Assembly (NCBI RefSeq): GCF_037975245.1
Contig: NC_092563.1
Span: forward strand, 2,073,001 to 2,137,000
Length of the DNA: 64,000 nucleotides
Origin: Apostichopus japonicus
Taxonomy: Eukaryota > Echinodermata > Holothuroidea > Aspidochirotida > Stichopodidae
Reading direction: 5' to 3'
In this document: piece by piece, positions 1 through 11,100 of the stretch
How the letters are laid out: each line of letters opens with the position of its first letter
How positions within the stretch are numbered: position 1 is the stretch's first letter
Made by a program: the position numbers and the translations under genes
The notes under the pieces: generated by a model
Seen by the model: the letters and a program-made list of their open reading frames with translations, nothing else
Told to the model about the DNA's origin: nothing
Databases searched by the model: none

Positions 1-23
1 TAGCCTGCTAGCCTTTAAAAGGT

Positions 24-115
24 AAGGTGACCAGACATCCCAAATTTCCAGGGACAGTCCCCAGATTTCATGTACCGTTCTCAGTTTATGGGAGTCCCCA
101 GATCATTAAAGTGCC
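24..115 (+). repeat. hAT-like terminal fragment
   Basis: The stretch starting AGGTGACCAGACATCCC, followed by a GGGACAGTCCC palindrome, resembles the termini of non-autonomous hAT elements. I found no matching right end or target duplication, so this is probably a solo remnant. It would lie in the first intron of the DHRS4-like gene. Confidence 0.3.
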
Positions 116-198
116 ATGATTGTCCAAGGTGTAATCCAGTGACGGTACGAATTACTTAGCTTAGGCTAGGTAAGTGAAAACTTGTAACATTAGAATGC

Positions 199-225
199 CT
201 TCCCAGCAAACACAAAGTTATCTAG
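199..225 (+). repeat. Solo end of the CCCAGCAAACACAAA MITE
   Basis: CCCAGCAAACACAAAGTTAT matches the terminal repeat of the complete element at 3052-3346. No opposite end is present nearby. It is probably a truncated copy. Confidence 0.45.
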
Positions 226-523
226 CCTAACTTAGACGTTAGAGAACATTATGTCATCAATTTGACATTTATGTTTAGTGTGCAAGTCAAAGCTCGGGTA
301 GAGCTACCTTGACATGTCCTGCGGGATATTCCATAAACAGTGGTGATTTCTAGATCTGCAGTAGACAGTAAGACTTGCTAATGAATAGATGTGGATAGAT
401 AAAGATTCAGCCTCCCCGGTAGTAGCTAATCACATCCGAAAACAGGTTAGGCTGGGTAGGCTATCCTGGAGAAAGTTAAGGTTAAGTTAAGACCAATTTA
501 TGTACCATCCTTTGCCAACTTAC

Positions 524-681
524 CCTTGTGTTGAAGCGGTAACTACCGCCACCTTTCCTTGCAATCTATCTGGATAAACTTGAGACATGTTGCTTGGTAG
601 AGAAGTCATAGAGGCAGCTGCGTTAATTCCAAGTGGAGACCTTACATTCGTAAGAAGCCTGGAGCCCAAGGTGCGGATCAT
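524..681 (-). CDS. DHRS4: DHRS4-like short-chain dehydrogenase/reductase, first coding exon (partial gene)
   Basis: Reading the minus strand from the ATG at 681 gives 52 codons plus two bases and ends at a strong donor (gtaagt) after base 524. The end of the exon reads LQGKVAVVTASTQG. This is the start of the NAD(P)-binding Rossmann fold of classical SDR enzymes and is closest to the KVALVTASTDGIG stretch of DHRS4, an NADPH-dependent carbonyl and retinal reductase. The 25 preceding residues begin MIRTLGSRLL and are rich in Arg, Ser and Ala without acidic residues, which suits a mitochondrial or peroxisomal-type leader. In-frame ATGs at 606 and 588 could give shorter forms. The intron runs off the left edge, so the catalytic Ser-Tyr-Lys residues are not seen. 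Another DHRS4-type SDR cannot be excluded. Confidence 0.62.
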
Positions 682-1027
682 TGTATAATATAGTATGTGC
701 AGTGCAGTGACGACTACGATAATTATAATTACCTAAACTCAAAGTACAACGATGTGCGGTAGAATCAACTATGTAACTTTAATTTGTTTGTTACTCGCTC
801 AAGCGTCAAACTGCAAATGCGAGATGGTTAACCTTTTACAACAGTTTTAAAACCTAACCTAAGTTGCACTTATCTGCGCAGCGCAGGGGTAACGTTAGTT
901 TTATCTTTGGATATCAAATGTAATTTATGGATCGAACTTGGCACTCGCTTATTTATTCTACTATTACAAATTTAGTTGTAATGACTATAGCTGCCAGTAC
1001 AGTTGGTAAAGTAAACACAGCACCGTG
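682..1027. other. Gene-free stretch upstream of the DHRS4-like exon
   Basis: This should hold the promoter of the DHRS4-like gene. I see no TATA box at a convincing distance and no long ORF. The 8-bp target site GTTATAAT of the next element begins at its right edge. Confidence 0.4.
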
Positions 1028-1084
1028 GTTATAATCATAGGCGTACGAGGCGGGGGGGGGCAGGGGGCAGACTGCCCCCCCCAA

Positions 1085-1218
1085 ATTTCCAGAGGACAAG
1101 AAATTCGGGCAAAAGTCCTGAAAAATTCGGGCAGCCTAAGAGGAGAAAAAAAATTTTCTCCTCTTAGGCTGCCCGAATTTTTCAGGACTTTTGCCCGAAT
1201 TTCTTGTCCTCTGGAAAT
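1085..1218. repeat. 65-bp perfect inverted repeat (foldback)
   Basis: Bases 1085-1149 are the exact reverse complement of 1154-1218, with only four A residues between them. Read in either direction it starts ATTTCCAGAGGAC and ends GAGGAGAAAA. Short tracts of GCCCGAATTT recur within it and again just downstream (1245-1320). ORFs through it on both strands are mirror images and are not genes. Confidence 0.95.
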
Positions 1219-1414
1219 ATATATATATATAAATATGCAGAAGCTTGCCCGAATTTTTTTCAAATTTTTGCCCGACAATTCCATGATTTTTTTTATTTAG
1301 CATCATGCTGCCCGAATATTTCCGTGTAACACCATCGTAAGCGCAGTTCATCTTGGCTACCACCCTTTTTGCACGATCAATTTTTTTTCTAACTAGTCAA
1401 TTGTATACCTGGAC

Positions 1415-2063
1415 CAACGGCGGCGGAACCGGGGGGAACAGGGGGGACGTGCCCCCCCCCCACTTTTCCTCAGGTTAAAAATGTGCCTTTTTTCTACATA
1501 AAAATTGAGGTGCCTCAAGTTAGCAAGAGGCCAGGGAACCAGAATGAATACTCGGGAAGGGCCGTTTCTGGCCATCTGAGGGGTTTGTAAAAACCAAAAA
1601 TTTTCTAGTACGCTCCGCGCCAACCGATGGTGGCGCTCCGCTCAGATAGTCGTACATACAACTTTGCAAATCCTGGCTAAGCCCGTGACTTTTAATGAAT
1701 TTCTGTGGGTCAAACTCAAAGCTATTTTGAATGGAAAAAATTTGTTAAGATATTAACAAGAAAAAAAACTTTAATTCGGAAGATTCCTACATTAGCAACT
1801 AGCATGATTTCACCTCATTTTGTCTCAAAAGAAAACTTGTTCCTTGTTTCCCAATTTGCGCATTGGATATTGCAGTGCTAGTATAGGCATATTTTCCTTT
1901 GGGGGGGGGGGGGCGTTGATGGAGTGATGTGTATACGCAAATAAGATAATACAATAAGAATTATGAAGTGTACTAAATGTAAGGCTGCTTCAGTCCAACC
2001 GAATTTCTACAAAGTGCCCTTTGATGTCGGTGCCCCCCAGATTAAAGTGCTTCCGCCGCCTTG
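1415..2063. mobile_element. Nested non-autonomous hAT-like element
   Basis: The ends CAACGGCGGCGGAA and TTCCGCCGCCTTG are inverted repeats. They are flanked by the perfect 8-bp duplication ACCTGGAC (1407-1414 and 2064-2071). It holds one copy of the shared cassette (about 1553-1664) and long G/C homopolymers. It inserted after the host element at 1036-2635. Confidence 0.8.
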
Positions 2064-2643
2064 ACCTGGACACCCCCAACATGAGTGTATATAAGAAACA
2101 TTTTCTTTTTCATGGATGGTGGGGTGGGGGGGGGGAGTGCCTACAAGCCTAGTAGTACAGGTTTATCATATTCTTGTTACATTTTATACTGTTTTGTGAG
2201 ACAAATTGCAGTCTCACCCGGCGCAGCGACATTATCCCGCCTACGTGTCGTTGAACAATGTATGTTTTTCTGGAGTTAGCTGAGTACTGTGTTAAAATAA
2301 TAAATAAGGTAACTAAATAGGAGCTTAAAAAATATACTGTCCCATTTTTCCCCTTCAAAGTGATGTTACCATTTTTTCTTTTTCTAATTTACCAAATTTT
2401 TGGGGAAGTGTAAATTTCTAAAACGTGAGATTATAAAATAAAGAATGTTTAGATGCAACTTGCAAGGCCTCAGAAGTGCCGTTTCCGGCAATCTGAGAGG
2501 CATTGTTTGCCAAAAAAAAATTTGTACGCTACGCGCCAACCGATGGTGGCGCTCCGCTTAGATAGTGTCACGGGAACTTTCGGGCACAAAAAGTTCTGCC
2601 CCCCCCCCAAACTGAAATGGCCCCGTACGCCTATGGTTATAAT

Positions 2644-3051
2644 ATGTGTAGTATATCCCTTGCATTTTTGTTTCTTGTGCTGTCAATAAACGAATAAGAA
2701 TTAGGAACAACGCACATCTATCGGAATGCAAGTGACGGAGGAGGAGGAGAGGGAAATGGTGGTGATACGAAGGTGGGGATCGAGGGGGACGATGGGCGAG
2801 TTGAACAGGTGAGGTGGGGTTAAATCCCCACTTTCAGCCTCACAAAATATTAGCCCAACTGTATGCAAGGGCCGGGGAATCGGCGTATACGACTTATAGC
2901 TTACAACTTTATTTGTTAATTTTGTACTCTACCGTGTATTAACTACACATTAACAACACCGTATGGTTGTAAAGCTGAGGAGAAAAACCTAAATCATGAG
3001 CATTCCGTACCACAAATTTCCATCATTGGAATGTTTCTCAACCAAATTAAT
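2644..3051. other. Gene-free stretch
   Basis: Purine-rich sequence around 2737-2820 (GGAGGAGGAGAGGG-like). No coding pattern, repeat end or RNA gene was recognised. Confidence 0.4.
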
Positions 3052-3346
3052 TACCCAGCAAACACAAAAACGTTTTTAAAACGTTATTAAAGCGTTGCGT
3101 CTTTTGTTTTGATAACGTTATTTGTGGTGTAATAAATATGTCATGAAAACGTTTTCAGGCTATTATTTCAAAACATTGTTTGGTTAAAACATTAATAATA
3201 TTAATGTCTTTTGTTATATTATATAACATTAATATCTCATTAAAACGTTATGCCGACGTTTTCATAACACCACATTTAACGTTATAAAAACATATTTTAG
3301 AGGCTCTTTTAAAAATGTTATGATAACGTTTTGTGTTTGCTGGGTA
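3052..3346. mobile_element. MITE with CCCAGCAAACACAAAACGTT ends
   Basis: The terminal inverted repeats read TACCCAGCAAACACAAAA and TTTTGTGTTTGCTGGGTA, so the outermost TA may be the target duplication (Tc1/mariner-like). The interior is AT-rich and carries many copies of the self-complementary motif AACGTT, so the whole unit can fold. There is no ORF. A solo end lies at 199-225. Confidence 0.75.
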
Positions 3347-3537
3347 AGGGCCCTTAATTTTTAAAAACGAAAAGAAAGGAAACATGGACTTTATGTAAAG
3401 GATCACATTATTAGGGTTTTCATAAAACTGCGAGGGTGAACGTGCCTCTATATTCTTACCCCACCCCCTCCCCTTCTCCTATCCCTCCCCCATCCCTCTC
3501 TATGCCCCTTCCCGCCTTGAATTGGTACCATCTAAAG

Positions 3538-4291
3538 CAGGGGTGGGCAACCTTTTTGAATGAATGGGCCAGATATAAGGAGTGAAAAATTGACTGGGCC
3601 GCACCTAACCAACGACCTGCTGTTGATTGCAAACCTTTGATTTCGAGGACTTTCAAGCAATAGCTGTGTGTGTACTTAAAGAGTGTGAAGACTCGCGCAC
3701 AAAGAAACGTCTCATGCCGGTAATCTGACCTTGTTTCGAATGAGGTGTAACAGAAGTGTTAGACACCACCCTCGATCCCAGAAAATACACACACAGCTTG
3801 CTACCGTCGGTAATTAGACACTAGCGTAGGCCTACAGTCATTACATACAGCTACGGTCAATACCCACAACACAGTGTACATGCATACAGTAGCAGCGATG
3901 GACATCTGTCTCACGTCTAGATAAACATAACAAGGTATCACGTTTCATTACTGTCTGCATTTTGTAGCGACAACTTCACTTGCAAGCAACGGAAATTTAA
4001 GTTAACTTTTTCAGAGCGCGGCACGCGGTTTGGGGCGAGTCTTCAATGCCTTTAATCTGTATTCACAAAAACATAATGTCATTACAGTAGGCTACAGTTG
4101 ATATTTAATGGGGATAATAGGCCGCCTACATGACAGCATCATTATAGTGCCGATAAATTCTAAGCAGCTAGCTCATTTTTTGTGATGATGTATAAAATAG
4201 ATTGATTTTTTTTTCTTGAGACATCTCACGGTCCGCAAAAAATCACTGGCGGGCCGCATGTGGCCCGCGGGCCGTATGTTGCCCACCCCAG
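3538..4291. mobile_element. Non-autonomous hAT element (Charlie-like ends)
   Basis: It starts CAGGGGTGGGCAAC and ends GTTGCCCACCCCAG, the typical hAT terminus. The flanking 8-mers ATCTAAAG (3530-3537) and ATCTTAAG (4292-4299) differ at one base, as expected of an aged target duplication. The subterminal GGCCGCATGTGGCCCGCGG tract (about 4252-4274) is GC-rich and palindromic. No transposase is encoded in its 754 bp. Confidence 0.85.
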
Positions 4292-4481
4292 ATCTTAAGG
4301 CTATTACTGTGTCACATCAATGTTGCCAGTGTTACCGTGGTCGACATATACGACGTACACCGAGAGCACACGATTATAGTTACTGGCGCTACTTTTAAAT
4401 AGATCGCAGTGACGTATATACACGGCTCTGATAGATCGCAAATATGCGTGATGGATATCATGAAATATCAGTTGATATATG

Positions 4482-4845
4482 CGAGGGTAGGAACCGGGGG
4501 GCTGCCCCCCAGTGAAAAATATGGGGGGCGGAAGTATCATTCCGCCCCGCCCCCCCCCCCGCTCCGCAAGTCAGAAAACCCCTTTTTCATTTCCAAATGA
4601 GACAAAAATCTCATTTGGAGCACCAAATTGCATCTAAGGCCAGGTAAAAATGCAAAATTATTTACAAAATGGAGTGGGTGTTGAAGTGTGCTATGTTGCA
4701 CCAAATTGCATCTGAGGCCACCTGGAAATGCAAAAAAAATCCAAAGGGGAGGGGGACACCCCCTCCCCTTAGACCCCTCCCCCAGGCCGGCCATCAGTCT
4801 TCATTGCCCCCCCCCCCCACTCAAAAGTACTTTCCTACGCCACTG
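4482..4845. mobile_element. Non-autonomous element, GGCGTAGGAA family, copy 1
   Basis: A perfect 8-bp duplication GATATATG flanks it (4474-4481 and 4846-4853). The right end TTCCTACGCCACTG pairs with a decayed left end. The interior carries two direct copies of a unit beginning GCACCAAATTGCATCT (about 4619 and 4700). Downstream of these is a CCCTCCCCTTAGACC module also found in other elements. A near-identical copy lies at 30001-30378. Confidence 0.85.
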
Positions 4846-4853
4846 GATATATG

Positions 4854-6135
4854 CATAGGGTCCCGTAGCGCTTTAGAATATATATCTTATTCCGAAATTT
4901 TTCTTTTTATGTACCATTTACTGCCATATAGGACTTAATCCACTCAATAATTTCAACACCGTGTCCCAACTTAGTTGTGAATCGAGGTATTGTTTGATTG
5001 AATGTAACCGACTTTAACCGGTTTAACCACTCAATTGTCCAGGAAATGGGTCAGAATAGGTAGTCTGTGATGTCATCATGGTAGTTGTTATTCAAAGACT
5101 TTCCGTTCCTACCAAATAATCAAGTTCATGTTTATTTTCTCATCGCCTCCATAGCTAGGGAGGATGAGATATTGTAGTTCCTTTGCCCAGTTGGGCCATA
5201 TTCGGATATGTCAGTTGCCATAGCAACAGTTACCATGGTAATGGTTAAATTTCCTGAGTAGTTGTTCTCAGGGCATGGGGTCACCCATAGTGGGGTACGG
5301 AAGTCCATGACTGACAGAGAGGTCAAAGCGTGTCCGTGTGCATGTGTGTGTTTGCGAGTGCGTGCGCCGTGTGTGTGTGTTTGTGTGTCCAATTTTGTGT
5401 CAAAACTCCTAAAAGGCTGGACCGATTTTCTTCAAACTTGGTGGGAAGGTACAGCAGGGTGAACCCTTGTTGTCTCGCATACCCCGGAACCAAAGGTCAA
5501 AGGTCGCACGATGATAGCGCGTTCAAAATGGGAACGGGGAAGTCGCAGTTTTGCGACGTGGTTCACCTTCGCGGCCGGTTTAGTCAATAACGCGTGAACG
5601 CCTGCGTGAGTACGCTCGATATATGCTGCATTATGCCTATGCGCGTAGCCTAGGTCTATTCCATGCGCGCAAAAGGACAAAATTGACCTAGCCGGCATTT
5701 GAATGTCACTGGTTGACAATGAGTGGAAATCTTCCAAGTGTTAAAGATATTATAAAATGAACCAAAAAATGGCAAATTTCACAATAATTTTATCACTGTT
5801 AAAAGTATGATTCAGTAGTCAGGACTCCCAGCCTATAGTTTTCTTCAGTGTAGGTTTCACAACAGAATGCATTCATGTTTACTTCATAAACGGTATTGCC
5901 AGATTGCATAGCTCATAATAAATTTGTTCATTTGAACTCAGTGTTTGCTGACGATAAGATATGCAGCTCCGTGGGTTGCCCTCTTTTTTATCACTGGTAT
6001 GTGATTCATTTTGAAATATTTGACTAGCTGTCAATATACTGCGTATTTATATAATGTCATCAAAATGTGATTTTATTTTCTGCAGTATATAGATATTATT
6101 TTCGTCTATGGATAAACTATGTAAAATATTATACA
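4854..6135. other. Gene-free stretch with GT microsatellite and probable dispersed repeat
   Basis: A degenerate (GT)n tract at about 5330-5392 is followed by a GC-richer block, 5393-5590, containing GGACCGATTTTCTTCAAAC. This reads like a dispersed invertebrate repeat, but no boundary could be set. The rest is plain AT-rich sequence. Confidence 0.35.
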
Positions 6136-6143
6136 ATGAGAAG

Positions 6144-7241
6144 CAGGCGCGGCGGAACGGAAAAATTATTGGGGGGGCTAATGTGTGGAGACTATCTAAG
6201 CGGAGCGCCACCATCGGTTGGCGCGGAGCGTACAAGAAAATTTTGGGTTATTTCAAACCCCCAGATGGCCTGAAACGGCACTTCCCGTGTGTTTTATGCT
6301 GCGAATACCTAGCCCTAAAATATGGGTCTCAAGTCTGCAATTTCTCAGATTGCACGTAAAAGTCTGTAAAAACATTGTAATTTGTATATTCGATGGTGTT
6401 TTAAGAGAGTAGCTATTATACTCGTAGTGTACTCGCAAAGACGTTTTTGAGTGTAGTAAGTGCAGTGGCGGAGCTAGGGGTATTGGTCGGGGGGGGGGCA
6501 AGAATGGTCTGTAGGGGCGCATTCGACACTATCTAAGCGGAGCGCCACCACAGGTTGGCGCGGAGCGTACAGAAAAATTTGGAGTAAAGATACTCCCTAG
6601 ATTGCAGGAAATGACCCTTTCCGGGCCTTGATAATTTGCAGATAAACGGAGAATAAATAGGTGTCGTCGCCATTTTGTCGGAAAATTACACCAACAGAAT
6701 ATGACAAATGTCAATAGGTATATGAGAGCGCAATAAAATAGTCAATAATAGCGAATAAGTAAAAAGTATAATGAAAAGCCGAAAAGGGCGCCAGCAGTCC
6801 ATTTGAGTCTGTCGGGGGGGGGGGGGCATCCGCCCCTGACTGTATATATGGACGCTCCGCCACTAAGTAAGGGGATGTTGGAGAACTGGCTGAAATGAGG
6901 CAAGTCATTGGCCTAAGACGAAGTTGTGTTACGTTACTGGTACTCACACTCACTGCTTCCACTTTTCACGGGGCGTGAAGACGCGGTTGGGGTGACAATG
7001 TGGTCTATAGCCAGGGGACGGGCCGAGGGTCCCCCAGCAATTACTAAAATTATTACACCTATATAGTATACGTGTGCATCGGACAGATCGACAAGTATGC
7101 ATTGAAAAATGGGCAGATGCACGTTTCGGAGCCTTGCAATGGTAAATATTGGGGGGGGGGGGGCTTATCGTGCATTTGCCCCCTCAACTTTTTCATTGGG
7201 GGGCTGAGCCCCCCAAGCCCCCCCCGGTTCCGCCGCCACTG
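6144..7241. mobile_element. Non-autonomous hAT-like element with nested insertion
   Basis: The left end CAGGCGCGGCGGAACGG and right end GGTTCCGCCGCCACTG are imperfect inverted repeats. A perfect 8-bp duplication ATGAGAAG flanks them (6136-6143 and 7242-7249). A shared-cassette copy runs in inverted orientation at about 6189-6290. A second element occupies 6463-6865. Confidence 0.82.
6463..6865. mobile_element. Nested non-autonomous hAT-like element
   Basis: The ends CAGTGGCGGAGC and GCTCCGCCACTA are inverted repeats. The flanking 8-mers AGTAAGTG (6455-6462) and AGTAAGGG (6866-6873) match at seven of eight bases. It contains an inverted cassette copy at about 6527-6640. Its position shows it is younger than 6144-7241. 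Confidence 0.78.
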
Positions 7242-7249
7242 ATGAGAAG

Positions 7250-7904
7250 CAAGAACATTTTCCAGCTGAATTGCCTTATTGACAACATTCACGCTGCGGG
7301 TTTCCAGATGCATTCATAAACTCATTATCATCAAATTTGACAAATTCGTATCTTCGCCATACCACTATGCTTAAATGTGCATTCGACACTTTCCAGCAAT
7401 TTTTAGCCTCCGGAACATCCCGTGAGGAAGATTATGCTATGACGCTGCAAACCCCTAAAAACATCTACTACTCTTTTAACAACCTGTTTACGGTGAATTA
7501 CAAAATTGTAGAGGATTTTACGGATTTATGCGTTACGAAAGGTGCCCTATATAAGGTGACGTCACGGACGAAAACAGATGTATAATCATTATTTTGATTT
7601 TTTGGGGGGGTTGGGGGGTCTACTTTGCGCCTTCACCCCCCCCATTCTATTCTGTGTTCTGCTCCCCCACCCCTTCTGTGAATTCTCCTTGTTCCGGTAA
7701 TTGTTATTCTCCTTCTTGTTTTTGTATAGCCTTCTCTTATTCTCTTGGTCACTAGTTTTGATAAACATTCATGTTTTTTTTTTTTTTCTAGTGCCCCTCA
7801 TATGTGTACAGTAAAGCATATGAAAAAAAAAATCAATTTGAATTGAAATCTATACTTCCGCCAACCTGCAAGAGCTCGCACAGCAACCCCACCCCATTGT
7901 CACA
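7250..7904. other. Gene-free stretch
   Basis: AT-rich sequence with pyrimidine-rich blocks (7630-7800). An 82-codon ORF at 7337-7585 has no recognised family, splice context or composition that would support a gene. Confidence 0.35.
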
Positions 7905-8141
7905 CAGGCGCGTAGCCAAGGGGGCGAAGGGGGAGACCGCCCCCCTCCCCATTTGAGCATATTTTTTATGATATCGCAGGTAACTTCAAAATGCTTAGAT
8001 GCAACTTACAAGGCCTGCGAAGGCATTTTCGGCCAAAATTTTCTTGTACGCTTCGCGCCAACCTATCAGTGGTGGCGCTACGCTTAGATAGTTTGCCTAC
8101 AAACTTCGCCCCTCCCTTGGCAAATTCCTCGCACGCGCCTG
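7905..8141. mobile_element. Non-autonomous element, CAGGCGCGTAGCC family, copy 1
   Basis: Starts CAGGCGCGTAGCCAAGG and ends CTTGGCAAATTCCTCGCACGCGCCTG-like, with the outer 12 bases inverted. The flanking 8-mers TTGTCACA and TTGACTGA are only partly alike. The cassette copy runs 7990-8092 and is almost the whole element. Copies of the same family lie at 23993-24306, 34676-34938 and 61294 onward. Confidence 0.75.
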
Positions 8142-8149
8142 TTGACTGA

Positions 8150-11100
8150 CATCATTGGTGATCGAAGTATGGATCGAGACTGACTGTTCCACACAATTTT
8201 AAATAAAGGATAAAATCTTAAAGTCGCACTAGTTTAATATTTCCTTTTAATGAAGTTTTTCCTTCTATAGTGCGCCGCAGAATATAGTTTTTATAGACAG
8301 ATTTCTCACAAAAATACTCCACTATCACCGTCATCAGAATGTCTTGATAAGAAGAATGTGTTTTTGGGGGGAGGGGGTGGGAGAGGGTCTGCCTTCTACT
8401 TAAGTTCCATTTCTTACGGAGCATTGATTAAAATATCATAACTAAAATCCTGACTTCCATCAATTACGGACTAAAATGGTTAAGTGTGTGTATATCCTGA
8501 CTGAGTCATCAATGTGGGTGATGACACCATATGTTTGAATATTGCTTAGCGGGATATCATCACTACAGTCCACAATACATGTTGTAGTGAACAGCATTAT
8601 ACGCTGTTTTATTTAACAATTCACAACTAAACATTTTGTTTACCAAACCGGATTTTCGTTGAATTTCAAAGTGCATGTCGGGATATACATGTGGTGCGTA
8701 AATCGTCAGTTAGTAAAACGAGACAATTTAGATCAACTCTAGATTTTCGAAGGGTTGGATTTGATGAGCGGAAACAGAATTAAAAATACAAAATGAGAAA
8801 AACAACAAACTAGAATGTAGGTTTCTTACAAAAACAACTACTGTATCATTGCGGTTCACAAGATTACAATTACCTTTTGAAAATAGTAAGATTTCATTCT
8901 TTGATTTCACGAGCATCTATGCAAATATTTCAAACATTAAATTAATTACAAAATATTGAAGACAAGAAAAAATAAGAAAAAAAACCCAATACTAACTAAC
9001 ATTTAGAGAAGAAAAAAACCACCCCCCACCCAAATAAAAACAATTAAAAACAAAGAATCCACTCAAAAAGTACCACAAAACACAAAATATAACTAAATTC
9101 TACACAAGAGAGAAATGCATGACAAAGATTTCAAAATGACAAAGGTCAAATAATCACAGGATATTGCATAGAGGGAAATAAGTATATCCAGTCAGTTCAA
9201 TAGTGGAGTTGATAAGAGTGGTGGGGGGGGGGGGGCGGGGGGCTTTACAGCAATGGATCTGAGCATATAAGTGATTTCACATTTGAGTCCTGGACAGGAC
9301 AAAGTATAAGATTAGCTTCCTTATCTTGAGCGAGTCCTTTTTACCTCATCTGACGTGTGTTGAATATCCGCATTTTAATAAATTGTTTACATACTTAGCA
9401 TTATTATTTTTTCATTCTGAGATGAAAGCAGAAGGAATCTATGCAATGAGGATTTTGGTGCTTGTGTGTGTTTGTGTGAGGATTCTGGTGTTTGTATGTG
9501 TATTCATCTCTGTGTACTTGTTTTGTATTCTGACCGGGGACTTGAACAAAAGGAATTCCAAGAATCACCACGTCCTCAGAAGAATCTTATTGTGAAGGGT
9601 TATTATTAAGGTTAGGCTACGTGGATTTGAACAATGGAAAAGACAATGTGGTCCTCGGTCTGAATGTAAAACATACCTGTGTATGTGTATAAGTGCAAAC
9701 TTGGCTTGTAAACACTATAACTTAGATACTTGGTATGTGGGTCCACATAAGTAAATACAAGAACCCTATTGTTTTTGTTGCTGTATTTTTTGGGGGTGGG
9801 GGGCTTTTCCTTTTGTGAAGTTTAAAGGTGACTTTGTTAACAGGGTAACTCCCCAATAGCAAAGCTCTCATGAACTTCATACTTATAATGTGGATCCACA
9901 ATAGTCAGTACAAGATTCCTATTGTTTCTGTAGAGACAAAACGTCACTTTCGGTCAGCTGAGTAAAACTATTGAAAACAATCCAAATGGGATAAGATAAA
10001 ACTTTGTAGGATGATAAGTAGAACCACCTTAAATGCATTCCAAAAGTCTGTCAGCTTGTGTAGTGGTCATTTGAGGTCAACATAAGTCAAAGTCTGAAGA
10101 CCTTTTAAACACGATAACCGTCCAAGTTAAAAGTGTGGATGAACTTGATTGGTACGTCCATGTAAGTACAAGAAAATGTTACAAAATTGAGAATTTGGAG
10201 AACACAATGTAAAAGTTGAACACTCTCATATAACATTTGGCAAGAAATCACTAAAGCCTTTTGGCATTCTGGTTCAATATCAGCATCAAATGACGAGTTT
10301 TGATGATCTTAAAACACTGCAACCATCTGAGTTGAATAAGGTTTGTTCATATCTCTATACAACTTATTTTAATTATAGAAATTTTAAACTTAACTTAAAG
10401 AGAAGTTATTCCCCATCACAACCCATCTCTGAAATATATATGAGTATACCCTGAGGATGGGGTTCGTTAATTTTTACTAACATACTAAATTTTAAAACAC
10501 AGCACACACCATTTTTCCCCCCTACCTTTTCTTTCTTGAACTTTGAATCCTTCATGTAGGTGGCAGATGTTAGACGATAAAGTTTGCTTCTATTTTAAAT
10601 GAATTCCAACAAAGTTTCTCACAGTCAAAAAATGTCAACATTAAAATATGATACAATTTCAAAGAGCTACGGAAAATTAGTATCAAAACAAATCTAGCAC
10701 CAATGGAAAACGAAAATCACTCCTAAAAAGACACGCACTGCAAATTAGTTCATATCAATATTTAGCATAAAACTACAGAAAATGAATAGACGTCAATATT
10801 TAGCATAAATGACGTCAGGAAAACAAAAAAAAGATGAAAAATAATAACCGGGGCCACTAAATTCTTTACACCTGGAAAGGTTAAAACATATCTAAAGGAA
10901 TTTCTCCACAACAAAGTTGGCTCAAATACCTGAAAATTTTTACTCACAGGTGCACATTACATGTATACATTCTATAGCCTCTTTAACAATGTTTATCGCA
11001 ATTTTTTCTTGTGGTATTAACAGATATGGAGATTCTTCCCTTCAGATATGATATTCCTATTTTATTAATTTAAATTGAATTTTTACTTTCTGAATACAAC

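Larger units (their letters stand above)
1036..2635. mobile_element. Non-autonomous hAT-like element with nested insertion
   Basis: The left end CATAGGCGTACG and the right end CGTACGCCTATG are inverted repeats. A perfect 8-bp duplication, GTTATAAT, flanks both sides (1028-1035 and 2636-2643). There is no transposase ORF. The right part (2447-2571) carries the cassette shared with other elements. The left part holds a 65-bp perfect hairpin (1085-1218), and a second element (1415-2063) sits inside. An 8-bp duplication is typical of hAT; the family assignment is inference. Confidence 0.8.

Noticed and set aside
985-1363. ORFs on both strands around 1000-1360
   Set aside because: They cross a perfect inverted repeat, so both strands give the same artificial peptide.
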